Shown: piece by piece, positions 52,930 to 64,000 of the stretch | How the letters are laid out: each line of letters begins with the position of its first letter | Numbering within the stretch: the stretch's first letter is position 1 | Assembly: GCA_026027325.1 (NCBI GenBank) | Contig: JAMSLZ010000001.1 | Location: 124,001 to 188,000 of the forward strand | DNA: 64,000 nucleotides | Direction of reading: 5' to 3' | DNA from: Actinomucor elegans | Lineage: Eukaryota > Mucoromycota > Mucoromycetes > Mucorales > Mucoraceae | Notes under the pieces: generated by a model | Seen by the model: only the letters and a program-made list of their open reading frames with translations | What the model was told of the DNA's origin: nothing | Database searches by the model: none | Made by a program: the position numbers and the translations under genes

Positions 52930-54180
52930 TTTAAATAGGCTCACCTCTTAAACATTTTCCAAAAGTATTTACCAATTGCTTATCAAATGTGTTAAAATGA
53001 CTAAGAGCAGCGTTACAAGCCCCTGCTATTCTGGAAGCTAAATCTTCACTATCCTCGAAAAAGCTGCGTTTAACCTTATTCTTAACAACAGATCAGAGGT
53101 TTTCAATAGAATTGGACCCAAGAGAGTAAAGCGAAAGGTAAACATATCTACATGCTCTTTCTGTTATCATATTAATTATCTGATTCGCAGTACATTACTC
53201 GTAACTAAATAGTATCCTTTCAATTCTTCATAACAGTCCATTTCATTCAAGGTTTGATTAATGCAATGCAAATAGCGCCCCGTAACAGTATCCTGAACTG
53301 TCCTTACATGACATCGAATTCTGGTTGTGATTCCCTTCCTGGACTTAGAGCCAAAAAAAAGGTATCCTTAGGTGTATGCTTTCGAACTAGAAGATGCTTT
53401 TCTTTTGTGATTACTAAAATTAATCAAGCCTTTCTGTTGAATTTTGAAGGTTCTTAAGTTCCACTGATTTTGTAATTGCTCTTAAGACCATATGCGGCAC
53501 AGTTCTAGTAGGAGCAGTGACAATGGCTAGAATCTCTTTCACCAACCATCCTCCAGGTAGTCTCATGTTCACATTGAATCCAAATTCATCAATAGAAACA
53601 ATTTTCCAGAAAATTCATGTAAATCTTACTCCGCTCTTCAATCATGCTACATAATCAGCACGCTTCTTTTAATATCTCTCTCAACTGAGCGTCGAGTTAT
53701 CTTCTTGGAGCAGAGATTGCATTCGCTTCTCAAAAAGTTCCTTATACTGCTATCTTTCAAGCTGAAATCTTTGAAGTTCTTGATTAAGAGTTGCAACTGC
53801 ATCGCTAACTCTGATTAGGGGAAGATGTTAAAATTTTACAAGATGCTCTTCATGCTTCTTTCCGAGATGAGCCTTTGGTGAATTAACTTTATTCGTCTGC
53901 TTTTCGAGAGAATTCCAGTTTTTACCTTTGAATTTCTGACCATTTTTGTGCTGTTCGTAGAGCGATGCCATCAGCTAATCTACTAGATAATGTAGCATGG
54001 CAAAGTTTTACTCTGTTATAGTAGACAAAGAATAATTTTTCTTGTTGCTATGCCCATTGTGCTTTTTTACATCCTCAGTAAGAGCAGTAATGTCTTGCAT
54101 TTTCACATTTAACTCTTCAGCAATCGATGCTTGATCTGGTTCCTGAACATTAACGGTTAATATTGGTTAATATTTCTAAA
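52930..54180 (-). pseudogene. Decayed DDE (Tc1/IS630-type) transposase
   Basis: The minus strand carries scattered transposase motifs in shifting frames with many stops. Near 53600 it reads VSIDEFGFNVNMRLPGGWLV, the first catalytic strand of DDE_3 proteins, then EILAIVTAPTRTVPHMVL. Near 53060-53160 YLSLYSLGSNSIEN is the last acidic motif (usual form NPIE.W), followed by VVKNKVKRSFFEDSEDL. Upstream parts near 53650-54160 look like the N-terminal DNA-binding region. No terminal repeats were identified. The family is certain only to superfamily level. It is the one clear transposon relic inside the gene-rich half. Confidence 0.65.
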
Positions 54181-54682
54181 TAAAATAGGTTCACATTTTC
54201 TTCTCATTCCATAGCATCATTTCTCTTTTCGTCAAAGATTTTTTCTTGGCTATCTTGATAGAAGAGATAAATACTCATTTGTGTTTTATTATTATTGTCA
54301 AGTTGTAGAAAAAGTATAACTGCTCTCTCAGAAAAAAAAGCGTCATTTGAAATATCATTGGAAACCGAAAACCCGCCCTGAGATTTTATTCCCCGTTCCT
54401 TAATTTAAAAAAGCACACATCAATACACCATATCATACAAATCTGCACGAATTTTGGTAATGGGTTATGCATCCACCTTGATTATTCTATTCTTCAAACA
54501 TTGATTCAAAGTATTATAGGTAGTTTTTGAATCATATCACACACTTTCTCAATTATAGAATTGCCGGAACCAACCTTAACGAGGTTATGCATAATTTCAA
54601 ACTCTCTGTTGGAACAATAGTAAAACAAACTCTTTTTTTTTTACATATATATATTTTATTATAAAGAAGTTTCTGTCTGTAA
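54181..54682. other. Intergenic, no gene seen
   Basis: AT-rich spacer between the transposase relic and the 3' end of the EPG5-like gene. Confidence 0.45.
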
Positions 54683-57600
54683 TCAGTTCTTCCTTAATGA
54701 GCTACTAGTGCTCTTTGATTTCGGCTCATTAATTGCAACTGGAGGCAGAGGTACAATCGTGGATTCATCTGTAATCAACCTGAAGCGACGTGTGGTTGTA
54801 GTAGATAGAGAAACCAAATCCTCTACAATACTCATACTTGGCTGATAGCTACTTGCGTCATCATGATCTGTTCTAAACTTCTCAGAGCCTTCCCAAGGAT
54901 AAGACAAGAAATCCTGTTCCAACTGATCCACATCGACTAAATCCGTCCAATATCTATCAAGCTGATGCCAAGGCTGTTCTTCCTCTGATTTTGCAAAACA
55001 CATTGTAAGTCTATCAGTATCGTAGTGCGAGGGTAGATCTTGCAAGTCTATCTTGAGGTCAACGAGATCGGCATTGCCAAGCCATAACCACATGGCGTAA
55101 TAGAGCTGCTGTAGCACCTCGGCTGTATGACCCGAGTTCACATCAGTCATTTTTTGGCCAAAGTATGTCTGTACATTAGCAATATAATCACGTAATTTAG
55201 TAATCAGCTCGGACTTTCTGCTAAACAATAAGCTTCCTAGTGTCACATGATGATTCAAATCAATGCATTGGTAATAAAGGCTAAAGAACATTTGCAGATA
55301 AAGAACCAATAAAGGATGATCCATGGGCATGACCAAGATATGTGATAACCATCGATAGATGGTCAAATATTCAATTGGCTTCTTGGCACTGGAAAGTGAT
55401 TTGTAAATAGACACTGCATCTAGGAAACTGTCTGCCTTGGGGTCATCTGTGTTACTAAGCTGTTTGATGATCACCTGTATCAGCTCTTGTCGAACAGAAC
55501 CTTCCAACAAAGTCTCCAGGACGAGAGCCTCAAAGCTAAACCAATGCAGCTGCAGTTCGATACCCGGGGCCTTGCTAAATGTGTTTTGCTTCAAATTCAA
55601 TAGAGACCATTCGCCGATCAACAGGCTAGCAAAGGCACCGTCTGAAGCCATCATGTTCTTTATGAATCGAGTAAGTCGTGGAGAGTCTGTCGTAGTTTGT
55701 AACTTGTGGGCTTCCATACGTTTGTGCTCCCCCATCAACATATGATATACAAGGCGGTAACGACGTAATGTAAACGCTAGCTTACAAATAGTATTGACGA
55801 TTGCAACGTAAGAACTGTGCCACATCCAATCGCTGCGGCGAAATACAGTCTTGAGCCAGGAATGCATGACCAAATCTACATAGGAAAACCCTTTGCCACT
55901 CTCGTCCATGAGATCGCTGACTTCATCAATCAAATGAGCTTGCCAAATATGCGAGGCAATAACACGTCCAATGCCGGTTGTGTTAATATCATTAATTACT
56001 TGCTTCTGGTTCTTGGCCAAGTGTTTGGCTGCTTTGGTAAGCGCAGGATCATGTTTCAGTTCAATTGCATGTCTTAGGAAATCAGAAAGGCTATCGTCGT
56101 TGAAGAAGTCATCACCATGCATATATACAAATGAAGGGATAATCTCGCCCAATATAAGGATAGTCGCTTCGGGTTTACCACGCTTAAGGATAGTTAACAG
56201 TTTCATCCAGCCATCATTGGAAGTAAATCTTAAAAAGTGTCGGCTGGTAACAGAAAGCATGAATGAGATATATATAAGAAGAGCGCTGTGAGAAGATGAT
56301 ACAGGATTAAAGCTATTCAATACAAGTCGCAGAAAGGGTAGCGTAATGGAGCCCTCAATATCACTTGCTCGAGGTGAGATGGGACAGTCATATAGTTTCA
56401 ATCGAATAGCCACAGACCACGCCCAATGAATGAAATCGTTTGCCATGTTGCCAGTGTTGATACTATTTTCCTTGTTGCTACCAGTAGCGTTTCCATTTGG
56501 TATATATGCCGATTTTAAAAGTTGTATTTGGTCAGCAATAGGTAGATAAGTCGATACAGCATTCGTCACGGTGCCCACAAGCTCAATAGCGCCCTTGTTT
56601 TCATTGCTATTAGTTGGTGCATCTGGCAACGGCTGAAATTGCTGGCATGCGTCCAATAAGATAAAGGCTATTTCTTCATGAATGTCATAACTGAGAAAAG
56701 GCACTTTGCGGTTATGCCATGGCTGAGATTTGGAGATGTTTGTATCAATAAAGTCGCGTTTATAGCCGTAGTTCAAGTGTTCAATCACGTATTTTGCTAG
56801 TTGGATCTGTGCCTTTTGTTGTGTAGTCATCGCCGTCGATGATCCAGCAGGAGAGGACAATAGCTTGTGTAATAGCTTGAGGTCGTCGTTTAATATGGTC
56901 CAATTATCCAGCCTAAGCGAATGAAACAGGTATAAAGCCATACGTTCCATGACAGCGATATGTTCAACAGACCATCGAAACAATAAGGAAATGATAAAAG
57001 AATGGCATTTGCATATAGGACCAAAGTTATCGCGTACATCCTTGTAGAACATTTCACGTAAATTCTTGTCTATGAAAGCAACAGTAAACAAGGTATAAGA
57101 AATGACAGTAACAATACAAGAAGAAAGTGCATTCTCGGGATCATTGATGGCTCCAATATCATCTACACCAGAGGGTATACAAGTGGCAATGTTGGTCAAG
57201 CAACTAAGCATAAAGAAACCTTGGGTCTGATTATCGTGTAATTCGTATTGAAATCGGGTTACGTTTGGTAAATGAGCATCTAAAACCTGCGCAAGACTGG
57301 AGGGCCTGGTATCACTCGACTTGATTTGCAATAGATGAGCAGTAACATCCCATAACTGATTTATAGAGAGTACTTTAAAGGGTATATTGGGTAAAAAGAA
57401 CCACCCATTGTCTTTTAAATCATAAAACCGGTATATCAATTGACTGATGAACGTATCAATTTGATCCTGACATGTCCATCCTTTTTCGGCTATTGAATCC
57501 ACCAGCAAAACAGAGATCTGGATGACAGTCTGGGATAGGCGCTTAATAAGCGTTTTCATCTGCGAAAAGCGTTCGATTGCATTCATTAATGCATCAATGA

Positions 57601-58408
57601 TCCTTTGACTCAACTTGAATACCATATTGGGAGGGTCATCAGGGCCGATGGATTCCAACATCTTGTTGTAGTTGTAATCGACTGCCAGCTGATCAAGTGC
57701 TGCGAGAAAGTCATCTTCTGTCCAGGTCGCTTGATTGTTACTATTATTGTTAAACAGAATCATGTCCAATATAGCAATATAATCATCGGCGCTTGTTATG
57801 TCTTGAACATCGACTTGAATCAAAGGGATCGCCCAGGTAGATATATTGGACGTACTTATCAGCAACTGTAATATTTTTTTTCTATCATGAACAGTGCAAA
57901 TGCGAAGATAAATTGAAGTGATTTGAGTCATCCATTGGTGCAACTGCTTTAGAAAAGCGTCTTCTTCTTCTTCAAGAGGTTCTGCATACTGAATCTGTGT
58001 TTCTCGATCCATGTTGATCATAGTGGATATCAGCTTGATTAAACATTTTTTGTCCGTAGTTCTGTGCTGGTCATTATTGAATAATAGCGTATTGTTTTGC
58101 AGTTCCGTCCGAGAAAAGAGCTCCCAGATTGTATTATCGAGATAGATCTGTACTGCGAGTTTGGAGGCGTTTGCTTCGGCTAATCTTTTATTAATAACCG
58201 TATCTACATCGAGTTTGAGTTTACTTATTATTTGGTTCAGTTTTTTATTCGAGTCCTCAGGAACTTGATCGTTATTCTCGGTTTTAGCCGTATGGTTTGC
58301 GATCACCTGCTCTGATGAGTTGACCTTGGCAGCCTTGGTGTAAATCTCGGTCAGCTCTTGTAGACAATGCTTGTAGTTTGATAAAAGAGTGTCTAATTCT
58401 TTATCCAT
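54683..58408 (-). CDS. EPG5-like autophagy tethering protein
   Basis: An intronless frame of 1241 residues. The C-terminal third has features I associate with EPG5: RSDWMWHSSYVAIVNTICKL, WFSFEALVLETLLEGSVRQE, YRWLSHILVMPMDHPLLVLY then LQMFFSLYYQ, and AMWLWLGNADLVDLKIDLQD with DLPSHYDTDRL. Animal EPG5 is a Rab7 effector that tethers autophagosomes to late endosomes and lysosomes. It is about 2500 residues, so this protein would match roughly the C-terminal half; the ATG at 58408 is close to the next gene, leaving no room for more upstream. The N-terminal part is helical without signature. Yeasts lack EPG5. The assignment is from remembered motif shape and needs a profile search. It is divergent from the KH gene with a 307-bp shared promoter. 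Confidence 0.6.
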   Translation of the reverse strand: MDKELDTLLSNYKHCLQELTEIYTKAAKVNSSEQVIANHTAKTENNDQVPEDSNKKLNQIISKLKLDVDTVINKRLAEANASKLAVQIYLDNTIWELFSRTELQNNTLLFNNDQHRTTDKKCLIKLISTMINMDRETQIQYAEPLEEEEDAFLKQLHQWMTQITSIYLRICTVHDRKKILQLLISTSNISTWAIPLIQVDVQDITSADDYIAILDMILFNNNSNNQATWTEDDFLAALDQLAVDYNYNKMLESIGPDDPPNMVFKLSQRIIDALMNAIERFSQMKTLIKRLSQTVIQISVLLVDSIAEKGWTCQDQIDTFISQLIYRFYDLKDNGWFFLPNIPFKVLSINQLWDVTAHLLQIKSSDTRPSSLAQVLDAHLPNVTRFQYELHDNQTQGFFMLSCLTNIATCIPSGVDDIGAINDPENALSSCIVTVISYTLFTVAFIDKNLREMFYKDVRDNFGPICKCHSFIISLLFRWSVEHIAVMERMALYLFHSLRLDNWTILNDDLKLLHKLLSSPAGSSTAMTTQQKAQIQLAKYVIEHLNYGYKRDFIDTNISKSQPWHNRKVPFLSYDIHEEIAFILLDACQQFQPLPDAPTNSNENKGAIELVGTVTNAVSTYLPIADQIQLLKSAYIPNGNATGSNKENSINTGNMANDFIHWAWSVAIRLKLYDCPISPRASDIEGSITLPFLRLVLNSFNPVSSSHSALLIYISFMLSVTSRHFLRFTSNDGWMKLLTILKRGKPEATILILGEIIPSFVYMHGDDFFNDDSLSDFLRHAIELKHDPALTKAAKHLAKNQKQVINDINTTGIGRVIASHIWQAHLIDEVSDLMDESGKGFSYVDLVMHSWLKTVFRRSDWMWHSSYVAIVNTICKLAFTLRRYRLVYHMLMGEHKRMEAHKLQTTTDSPRLTRFIKNMMASDGAFASLLIGEWSLLNLKQNTFSKAPGIELQLHWFSFEALVLETLLEGSVRQELIQVIIKQLSNTDDPKADSFLDAVSIYKSLSSAKKPIEYLTIYRWLSHILVMPMDHPLLVLYLQMFFSLYYQCIDLNHHVTLGSLLFSRKSELITKLRDYIANVQTYFGQKMTDVNSGHTAEVLQQLYYAMWLWLGNADLVDLKIDLQDLPSHYDTDRLTMCFAKSEEEQPWHQLDRYWTDLVDVDQLEQDFLSYPWEGSEKFRTDHDDASSYQPSMSIVEDLVSLSTTTTRRFRLITDESTIVPLPPVAINEPKSKSTSSSLRKN

Positions 58409-58715
58409 AACTATTCAAAGAGGTTTAGCTCTGAAGCTCATATACTTGTATGTTGTTTAGAACTTACTTGTAAAATATTACAAGTGCGGCAAGAAAGAAA
58501 AAGTACCAACAGAATTGTCTTATTGCGTCATGCCGCTAATTCAACTGGGATTCAATTATAGCAGTTTGAAATGGTCTAAATAAATCAATTGATACACAAA
58601 AAGCTTTTTTTTTGCCTTTCTTCTTTTTTTCTTGTGCTTTCTTATACCTTCTTTCTTTTTTTTTTTTTTTTTTATTACTATTATTTTATGTGTTGAATAT
58701 ACCCAAATACAAGAA

Positions 58716-61700
58716 ATGCCTCATCTTACGACCTATTCTTTTTGCTTTGATAATAATAGTTATTCTAACGTACTACGCGATAGACTCAAATCACTACACC
58801 CTCATTTACACTCTGTATTCTTGACTCATACCAACAAATACAGCTGTATTAAGATCACTGGCACCACATCCGATGTATTCGCAGCTAAATCTGATTTAAT
58901 CAGACTGCAACCCATTGAAGTAAGAGTAGTATATTGCCAAAAAGTGTCATTTTTAACTAAACTATTTCAGATTTCGCTCTCCATTGATTCACTTTACCCG
59001 GGCTTCGCTTATCGAGATATAGCTAGAAGTAGATTGCACGAGCAATTAAAACTGATTGCTATCCAACAAGATATTCAAATTGTAGTCGATTATAATCAGA
59101 TCGCTATCAAGTTGATTGGTCCTATTGATAAAGTAGAGCCAGCACGTATTGAGGTACTCTTGTTCTTTGACCATCAGGTAATAAAAAAAGTATAAATAAA
59201 AAGTTTATAAAAAGCTGAAACTAACCTGTAATAGCTGGACCTTGTTGCCCATACCTTGACTATTCCACTTTATATGCTTAATATCATTGGCAGTAGAAGA
59301 CATGCTCATATACTAAAAATAATGGAAGAAACAGGAACCAATATTTATTTACCATCTCCATGGTCCAAAATGACTCAGCCTGCTGCTGCTGCTACTACTG
59401 TTGCTGCAAGCACAATAGCATTTGCTGAATCTGAATGTACTATTCATGTTACTGGTGACACAACCGAAGCAGTACTTCGAGCAACTACTTCACTTGGAAA
59501 GTTGCTACCTGAAAAGGTAACTTAATACATTTTTTGCTTTTGGCTATAATTATAACTATACTGTAGATCAAGACTATGTGTAACTCCCAATCTGCGCTAA
59601 GCCCTCGAAAAAGGGATTGGTTATTGCTTTACAAAAGAGATGAATTAACAAAAATTATGAGAGATAATGGTAGAGTTGTAACACCTTTTATATAAATATA
59701 TATATTTAATTGGACTAATTCGTATCTAGGTTCCTATATATCCTTTCCTGCGTTTGGTTCCGATACCAATCAAATTCAAGTCTATGCCGAGAATAACAGA
59801 AACGTAGAACGTACACTTCGATCACTTAACTACTTGGTAAGTCAATTTACTTTCTAAAATATAATAACCAACCTTTTCTTTACTTATAGACGAGTCATAT
59901 CTTCCAAGCTGTGATCTATGTAAATGCGGTTCAGTCACCGGATATAGTAGAACGTCTGTCACAAGATTCCGGAGCTGAAGTCATTTATCGAGCAGATTAT
60001 AATCAATTTGAAATAACAGGATCTAAAGAACAAATACAGTCCGTAGTTCAAATCATTCGTAATTCAGCACTTTCTCAGGTATTTCTTTACATACTATACA
60101 CAAAAACATTGGTGTAACGCGAAAATTTTTATAGGAGCATCATAAATCAGTCATCTTCTCCATTGAATTAGCACTAGACCAGCGCGAGTTTATAAGCGGC
60201 AAAAAGAATGGCAAGATCAACAAGATAATGAAATCTTGCGATGCAGATATCCAGTTCCAAGTATTCAACGATTTCAACTTTATCATCACCATCGAAAGCG
60301 AAGACTTTTTCAAAGCAAAAGATGGACTAGACTCACTTCAAAACGAATTGCCTGCTGAGCTCTCCTTCTTTGTACCCGAGATTTGCCATCGTCGTATCAT
60401 TGGTGTAGCAGGCAAAAATATCCAACGTGTCATGAAGCAGTATGGTGTCTATGTCAAATTTTCTAGTAATGATGAATTGGAAACTTTTGGTGGCTATTTT
60501 GAGAATGAACACAACGTAGTGGCCAGAACACCCGAAAAGAACATCGATAGCCTTCTCAAACTCAAAGCCGCAGTGATGGAATTTATCACGTTTCAAAAAG
60601 ACCGAGACTATACTACGCGCAAAGAGTATGTACCCTATTATACGCAGCGTAATCTTCTCTATCATAATGGAAAGTACTTGAACGATAAAGGTCGATTGTA
60701 CAACTCTAGAATTATTTGGCCGGAAAGAAATGGTACAGACCATGTGTTAATGACTGGACCGCAGTCTCACATTGAAGAAATGCAACTACGAGTACAAAGT
60801 TTGTTACCGCAGTACGTTGATATCCAGGTGCCTGCTTCTGTTGTACTCGAAAACATACTAAACTCGCCAGAAATAGAAGACTTGCAGCACAAGATATACA
60901 CTAAAACACGCATCTTCTTGATCTTGCCCGAAAATCTCATTATGACTTCAACTATGGCCAATGAAATGAATACGATTGGTGAAGATGCTTACCAAATAGA
61001 CGATCCCATCTTCAAGATAGAAGGTCATACACCCTTCTATGCACCAAATGACTGTAGAGTATTGACCTTTCGACTATGTTTCGATGCAAACTCTAAAAAC
61101 CAGCTCCAGAAAGCCCGTCAAATGTTTGATGCCTTCATGACAAGCAGGTTTGTTCCTGTTGATGATACACTTCATAACAATGCCTTGAATGGATCTCCGA
61201 GCCCGGAAGATATGCGTCATATCAGTCCTTCTGTAATGCATCATATTGATCATCCTGAATCATGTAAGCTACATATTAAATACATAAAGCATATAACTTA
61301 CTTGTCTATATAGATGATAAACGACGTGCGAAAAAGACTAACGATGTGTCCGAGATGCAATCTCAGCAAGAACAGCAAGGCTTTTTTCCACCCAAAAAGA
61401 ATAATATAAAGAACATCAGACAGTCTTCCTTGAACATGTTTGAAATCAAGAATCATTATGAAGAAAAAGGCACTACTACTGACGAGTTTAACGTATGGGG
61501 AGACAGTCCTCCTGTCAGTCATAATGTAAGGGTCACAGAACACTATGCATATTCTGTACTAAAACTTGCTTTGTTAGAATCAAAAATCTGTAGACGCGTA
61601 CAGTAATATTGGCTTCTATAATCCTCGAACAATCCAAAAGGCGCCGCAATTTTTTTATTCTAGACCCCAATTGAAGCCCAACTATTCAACAAGCTCTTCT

Positions 61701-62266
61701 AACATGGGAAGCAGCACTAATAGCAGCTTTAGCGAGCCTTTAAACTACTTTTATGTCCATGATGAGCGTGGTTTACAGCATCAGCAACAACAACAGCAAC
61801 AGAATGAGTATGCTACTCCAAATCTAAGTAATCCGTTTGCTCCTATTGGTTATTCCAGACAGAGAAGTACATCATTATTGCCACCTAGCGCAAGTCAACA
61901 TTATTTAGGCCCTCCAATTCAGCATCTTCGCCAACAGCAACATCAACAGCAACAGTCTCAACAACGCCAGCAAGAATTGAAACAGCCTGTATCTGCTCCT
62001 CTGTATCCTTATGGTATGTCTACGTCAAGAATGGGTATAGGATCCTCTACTCATGATCACTACTTGAATAATTCGAGATTTTGCCCTTCCTTAGACAGTA
62101 AGTGTATTACTACAAGAAATTGGGCTCATCCAAATAACCAGTTTTAATAGAAAAAAACCCCTCCAGTTCATTGAGTACGCCTATTCCTGTTGCAGTTAAT
62201 AGCGCCGAGAATAACAATACGATGCAACCCGCTATTCATACGCAAAGAAGATTCAATTACTACTAA
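58716..62266 (+). CDS. Multi-KH-domain RNA-binding protein
   Basis: Ten exons (58716-58919, 58971-59177, 59235-59516, 59567-59669, 59730-59836, 59890-60078, 60135-61263, 61314-61525, 61578-62097, 62196-62266) give 1007 residues. Several KH domains in tandem fill about 20-680. Clear ones include NIIGSRRHAHILKIMEETG, ERLSQDSGAEVIYRADYNQF, REFISGKKNGKINKIMKSCD and RRIIGVAGKNIQRVMKQYG; GKKNG and GVAGKN are GXXG loops that grip RNA. The last ~250 residues are low-complexity, with poly-Gln near 61780-61810 and 61930-61985, typical of ribonucleoprotein granule proteins. Relatives are fungal BicC/Khd4-like proteins that control mRNA stability or translation in the cytoplasm. Intron 1 is 51 bp without stop, so retention would add 17 residues. 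Confidence 0.83.
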
Positions 62267-62664
62267 AGAAACGTATACCCCATCTCAAATCATCATTTTG
62301 ATACAATCAGAGTTGCCTTTCTTCATATATTCTTATACCACATATTACTGTCTTCTTTCTTTCAACCATACCCATGATAGTCCTCTCCTCTTATGATACG
62401 TATACCTATATTTTATCTTTTTTTTTTTTTTTTGTATTATTATCTCTTATTACTTATTCCCCCATTATATACACATATGCTAAAGAACGTCTTTTAATAC
62501 ATATACTATTATCATATTCACTTATATAATCTCCAAAAGTCTATGATAATCTTCTTCTACACCCAAATAAGTGTCATGTAGCTTCTCTTTTCTCTCTGAT
62601 TCTTCCATCTCTCTCAGTACATCCTTTTTTTTTAAAAAAAAAAAGTCAATATGGATTGTTTTAC
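62267..62664. other. Convergent intergenic region
   Basis: 3' regions of the KH gene and HAT1; T-rich runs near 62420 and A/T runs near 62626-62645. No gene seen. Confidence 0.5.
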
Positions 62665-64000
62665 TTAGGATGGCTTTTTTTTATAACTTACAAAGTTGAA
62701 TGAATAAAGTCTTTGCTTCACTTGTAATCGATAGGTTTTGTATTCTTCTGCGTTGAGCTTGTTAATATTGGATAGCAAGTACATTTCAATACAGCGCTGT
62801 GTTTGACGATTAGTCAGTTTGAACTTTTTGCATAATTCAGCAATTGTGTCGTTTGAAACAGGCGCTTTCAACCCTTTGAAGGCTTCGTGTTCTAGCAGAT
62901 AACGTATATCGTTCTTGTCTCTCATGTCCGAGAACTCTTCGTTAGGATCTTCTACTGTGATTTCACAAATCTCCTTTCGTGATCTGAATATATCGTAAAT
63001 GGTTTGATAGAGTTTGCCTAAAATTATCTACACGTAAATAACTGAATCATTTACAAAAAAAAAATGGACATATGTACTCACTTCCATGACCTTGCTTTTT
63101 GTATGGAGGAAGAACTAGAAACTGACTGAACCATAGAATTAGATCTGTTGCTTGCAAATGCCTTTTTTTTTATGGTTTACCTTATCCTCATTCTTGTGTT
63201 CTCTGGCCAACAATAGAACGGATAGGCTGTACAGTAACCTACAAAGTGATAAGCTGTTGATGTACCAAGGTCTTCGCGCTTAAACCTAACAACCAAGAAC
63301 TGTCAGTATCTAAAAAAAAAATCCCCATTCTACTATTCCATACGTTGTATAGATTTCCCATTTAGTATCATCATCTTCTATATAACTAGACCCTTCAATA
63401 AAGAACAATACAAAAAGTTGCATACGAGAATGATACTCTCTAAACTTGAGATCTGAAAACGAGTTCTATGCAATCCAAGTTCTTTTGAGTTTTCCTTCAT
63501 CTTTTTCATGTGGAATATATCATTATTTACCTTGTAAATTTCAAAGTTTTCCATTGATCCATCTCTATTTTCCCGCGAATATTCTTGTATCTTCTCTCCC
63601 AAGGGTTTAAATGTATCATAATCCATTTCCACAGCATCCACAAAACTATCATAATTGCTCAAGTAATTTTTGGGCAAGTATTCCTCCAGTGTCTTGAGTG
63701 TTTCGTCGGCATGGATTTCATCATTATTGCTGCTACTGCTAGTTGAAGCAGGCACATATTTTTCTGAATAGCTCAATTCTACAAAAGGTCGTAGCGAACC
63801 TGAAGTGTATTGAATCTGTGTAGATACACATATATCAGTGTCTTGTACGCTGTTGTTGATATATTCTCTATACCTTTATTGACAAGTCCTTGTATCCAAA
63901 CGCGGTTTCATGATCGCCAAAAATTGGATATGTAAATTCGGGAGGAAATGAAACTGATTCTACAGGATCGTCCGAATCACTATCTCCCTTTCGCTTTTGA
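62665..64000 (-). CDS. HAT1: Histone acetyltransferase type B, Hat1 (5' part outside window)
   Basis: Six exons are visible (63874-64000 running off the window, 63531-63815, 63344-63444, 63181-63285, 63082-63125, 62665-63017), in frame over about 338 residues. The N-terminal Hat1 domain shows FPPEFTYPIFGDHETAFGYK, DLSIK and SGSLRPFVELSYSEKY. FREYHSRMQLFVLFFIEGSS is the family's central motif. The acetyl-CoA-binding GNAT core is SQFLVLPPYKKQGHGSKLYQ (the Q/RxxGxG/A loop as KKQGHG). EICEITVEDPNEEFSDMRDK carries the EDP signature with the catalytic Glu. Hat1 acetylates free histone H4 at Lys5 and Lys12 before chromatin assembly, in cytoplasm and nucleus with Hat2. Only the first few residues seem to be missing. 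The acceptor CTCAAG at exon 3 was chosen for frame. Confidence 0.93.

Noticed and set aside
1..64000. CRISPR arrays, operons, bacterial or phage defence systems
   Set aside because: No regularly spaced repeats; genes have spliceosomal introns and the DNA is eukaryotic.

Overview
This window is nuclear DNA of a filamentous fungus, most likely an early-diverging one of the Mucoromycota type (Mucor or Rhizopus relatives). The reasons are: short introns of about 45-70 bp with GT(A/T)-AG ends in nearly every host gene; an AT-rich background; host proteins of clearly fungal type (Tfb3, Gpi1, proline dehydrogenase, Hat1) beside a gene resembling EPG5, which yeasts lack; and the mix of Ty3-type chromoviruses, Tc1/mariner, Merlin and tyrosine-recombinase elements. 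The genus is inferred, not read directly.

The window has two halves. From 1 to about 30.2 kb it is an almost gene-free nest of transposable elements behind one tRNA-Glu(UUC) gene. Target-site duplications (TSDs) allow most of the nest to be unpacked. Ty3-type element A (306-13984, minus strand, identical 144-bp LTRs) lies 27 bp downstream of the tRNA. It is split by chromovirus B (1427-7592, TSD GGCCT, identical 506-bp LTRs, one intact 1641-codon gag-pol) and by DNA transposon D (8879-11126, TSD CTT), which carries an intact DDE-type transposase with a C-terminal chromodomain and is bounded by two 223-bp direct repeats. Next comes an inverted LTR-like structure (14134-17119), interrupted by a solo LTR and by a Tc1 element that itself holds a solo LTR of the same family. 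Chromovirus C (17426-25787, TSD CTGTA) is inserted in the terminal repeat of a second Tc1 family and carries a Merlin transposon (19892-21971, TSD AATGGTTC) in its protease. The second Tc1 family is nested in another copy of itself and holds two further solo LTRs. A tyrosine-recombinase remnant is cut by a solo LTR that contains two small elements with 3-bp duplications, and a last solo LTR lies at 29781-30183.

From 30.9 kb to the end the window is gene-rich. In order: TFB3 (TFIIH/CAK assembly, +), a small membrane protein with a WWE-like tail (-), a degenerate gene, an FLVCR-like major-facilitator transporter (+), proline dehydrogenase (+), a T5orf172/GIY-YIG-like protein (-), GPI1 (GPI anchor synthesis, +), an App1-like DUF2183 phosphatase (-), a short coiled-coil protein (-), a relic DDE transposase, an EPG5-like protein (-), a multi-KH RNA-binding protein (+) and the 3' part of HAT1 (-). 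Exons were joined by hand from frame continuity and splice signals. The host genes form no operons; they are unrelated housekeeping genes in convergent and divergent pairs.

The points most worth following up are transposon D (chromodomain-DDE fusion inside direct repeats that each look like a complete MITE), the contrast between tRNA primer-site element A and the possible self-priming hairpins of B and C, the single in-frame TAA between gag and pol in C, and a GC-AG intron in GPI1.
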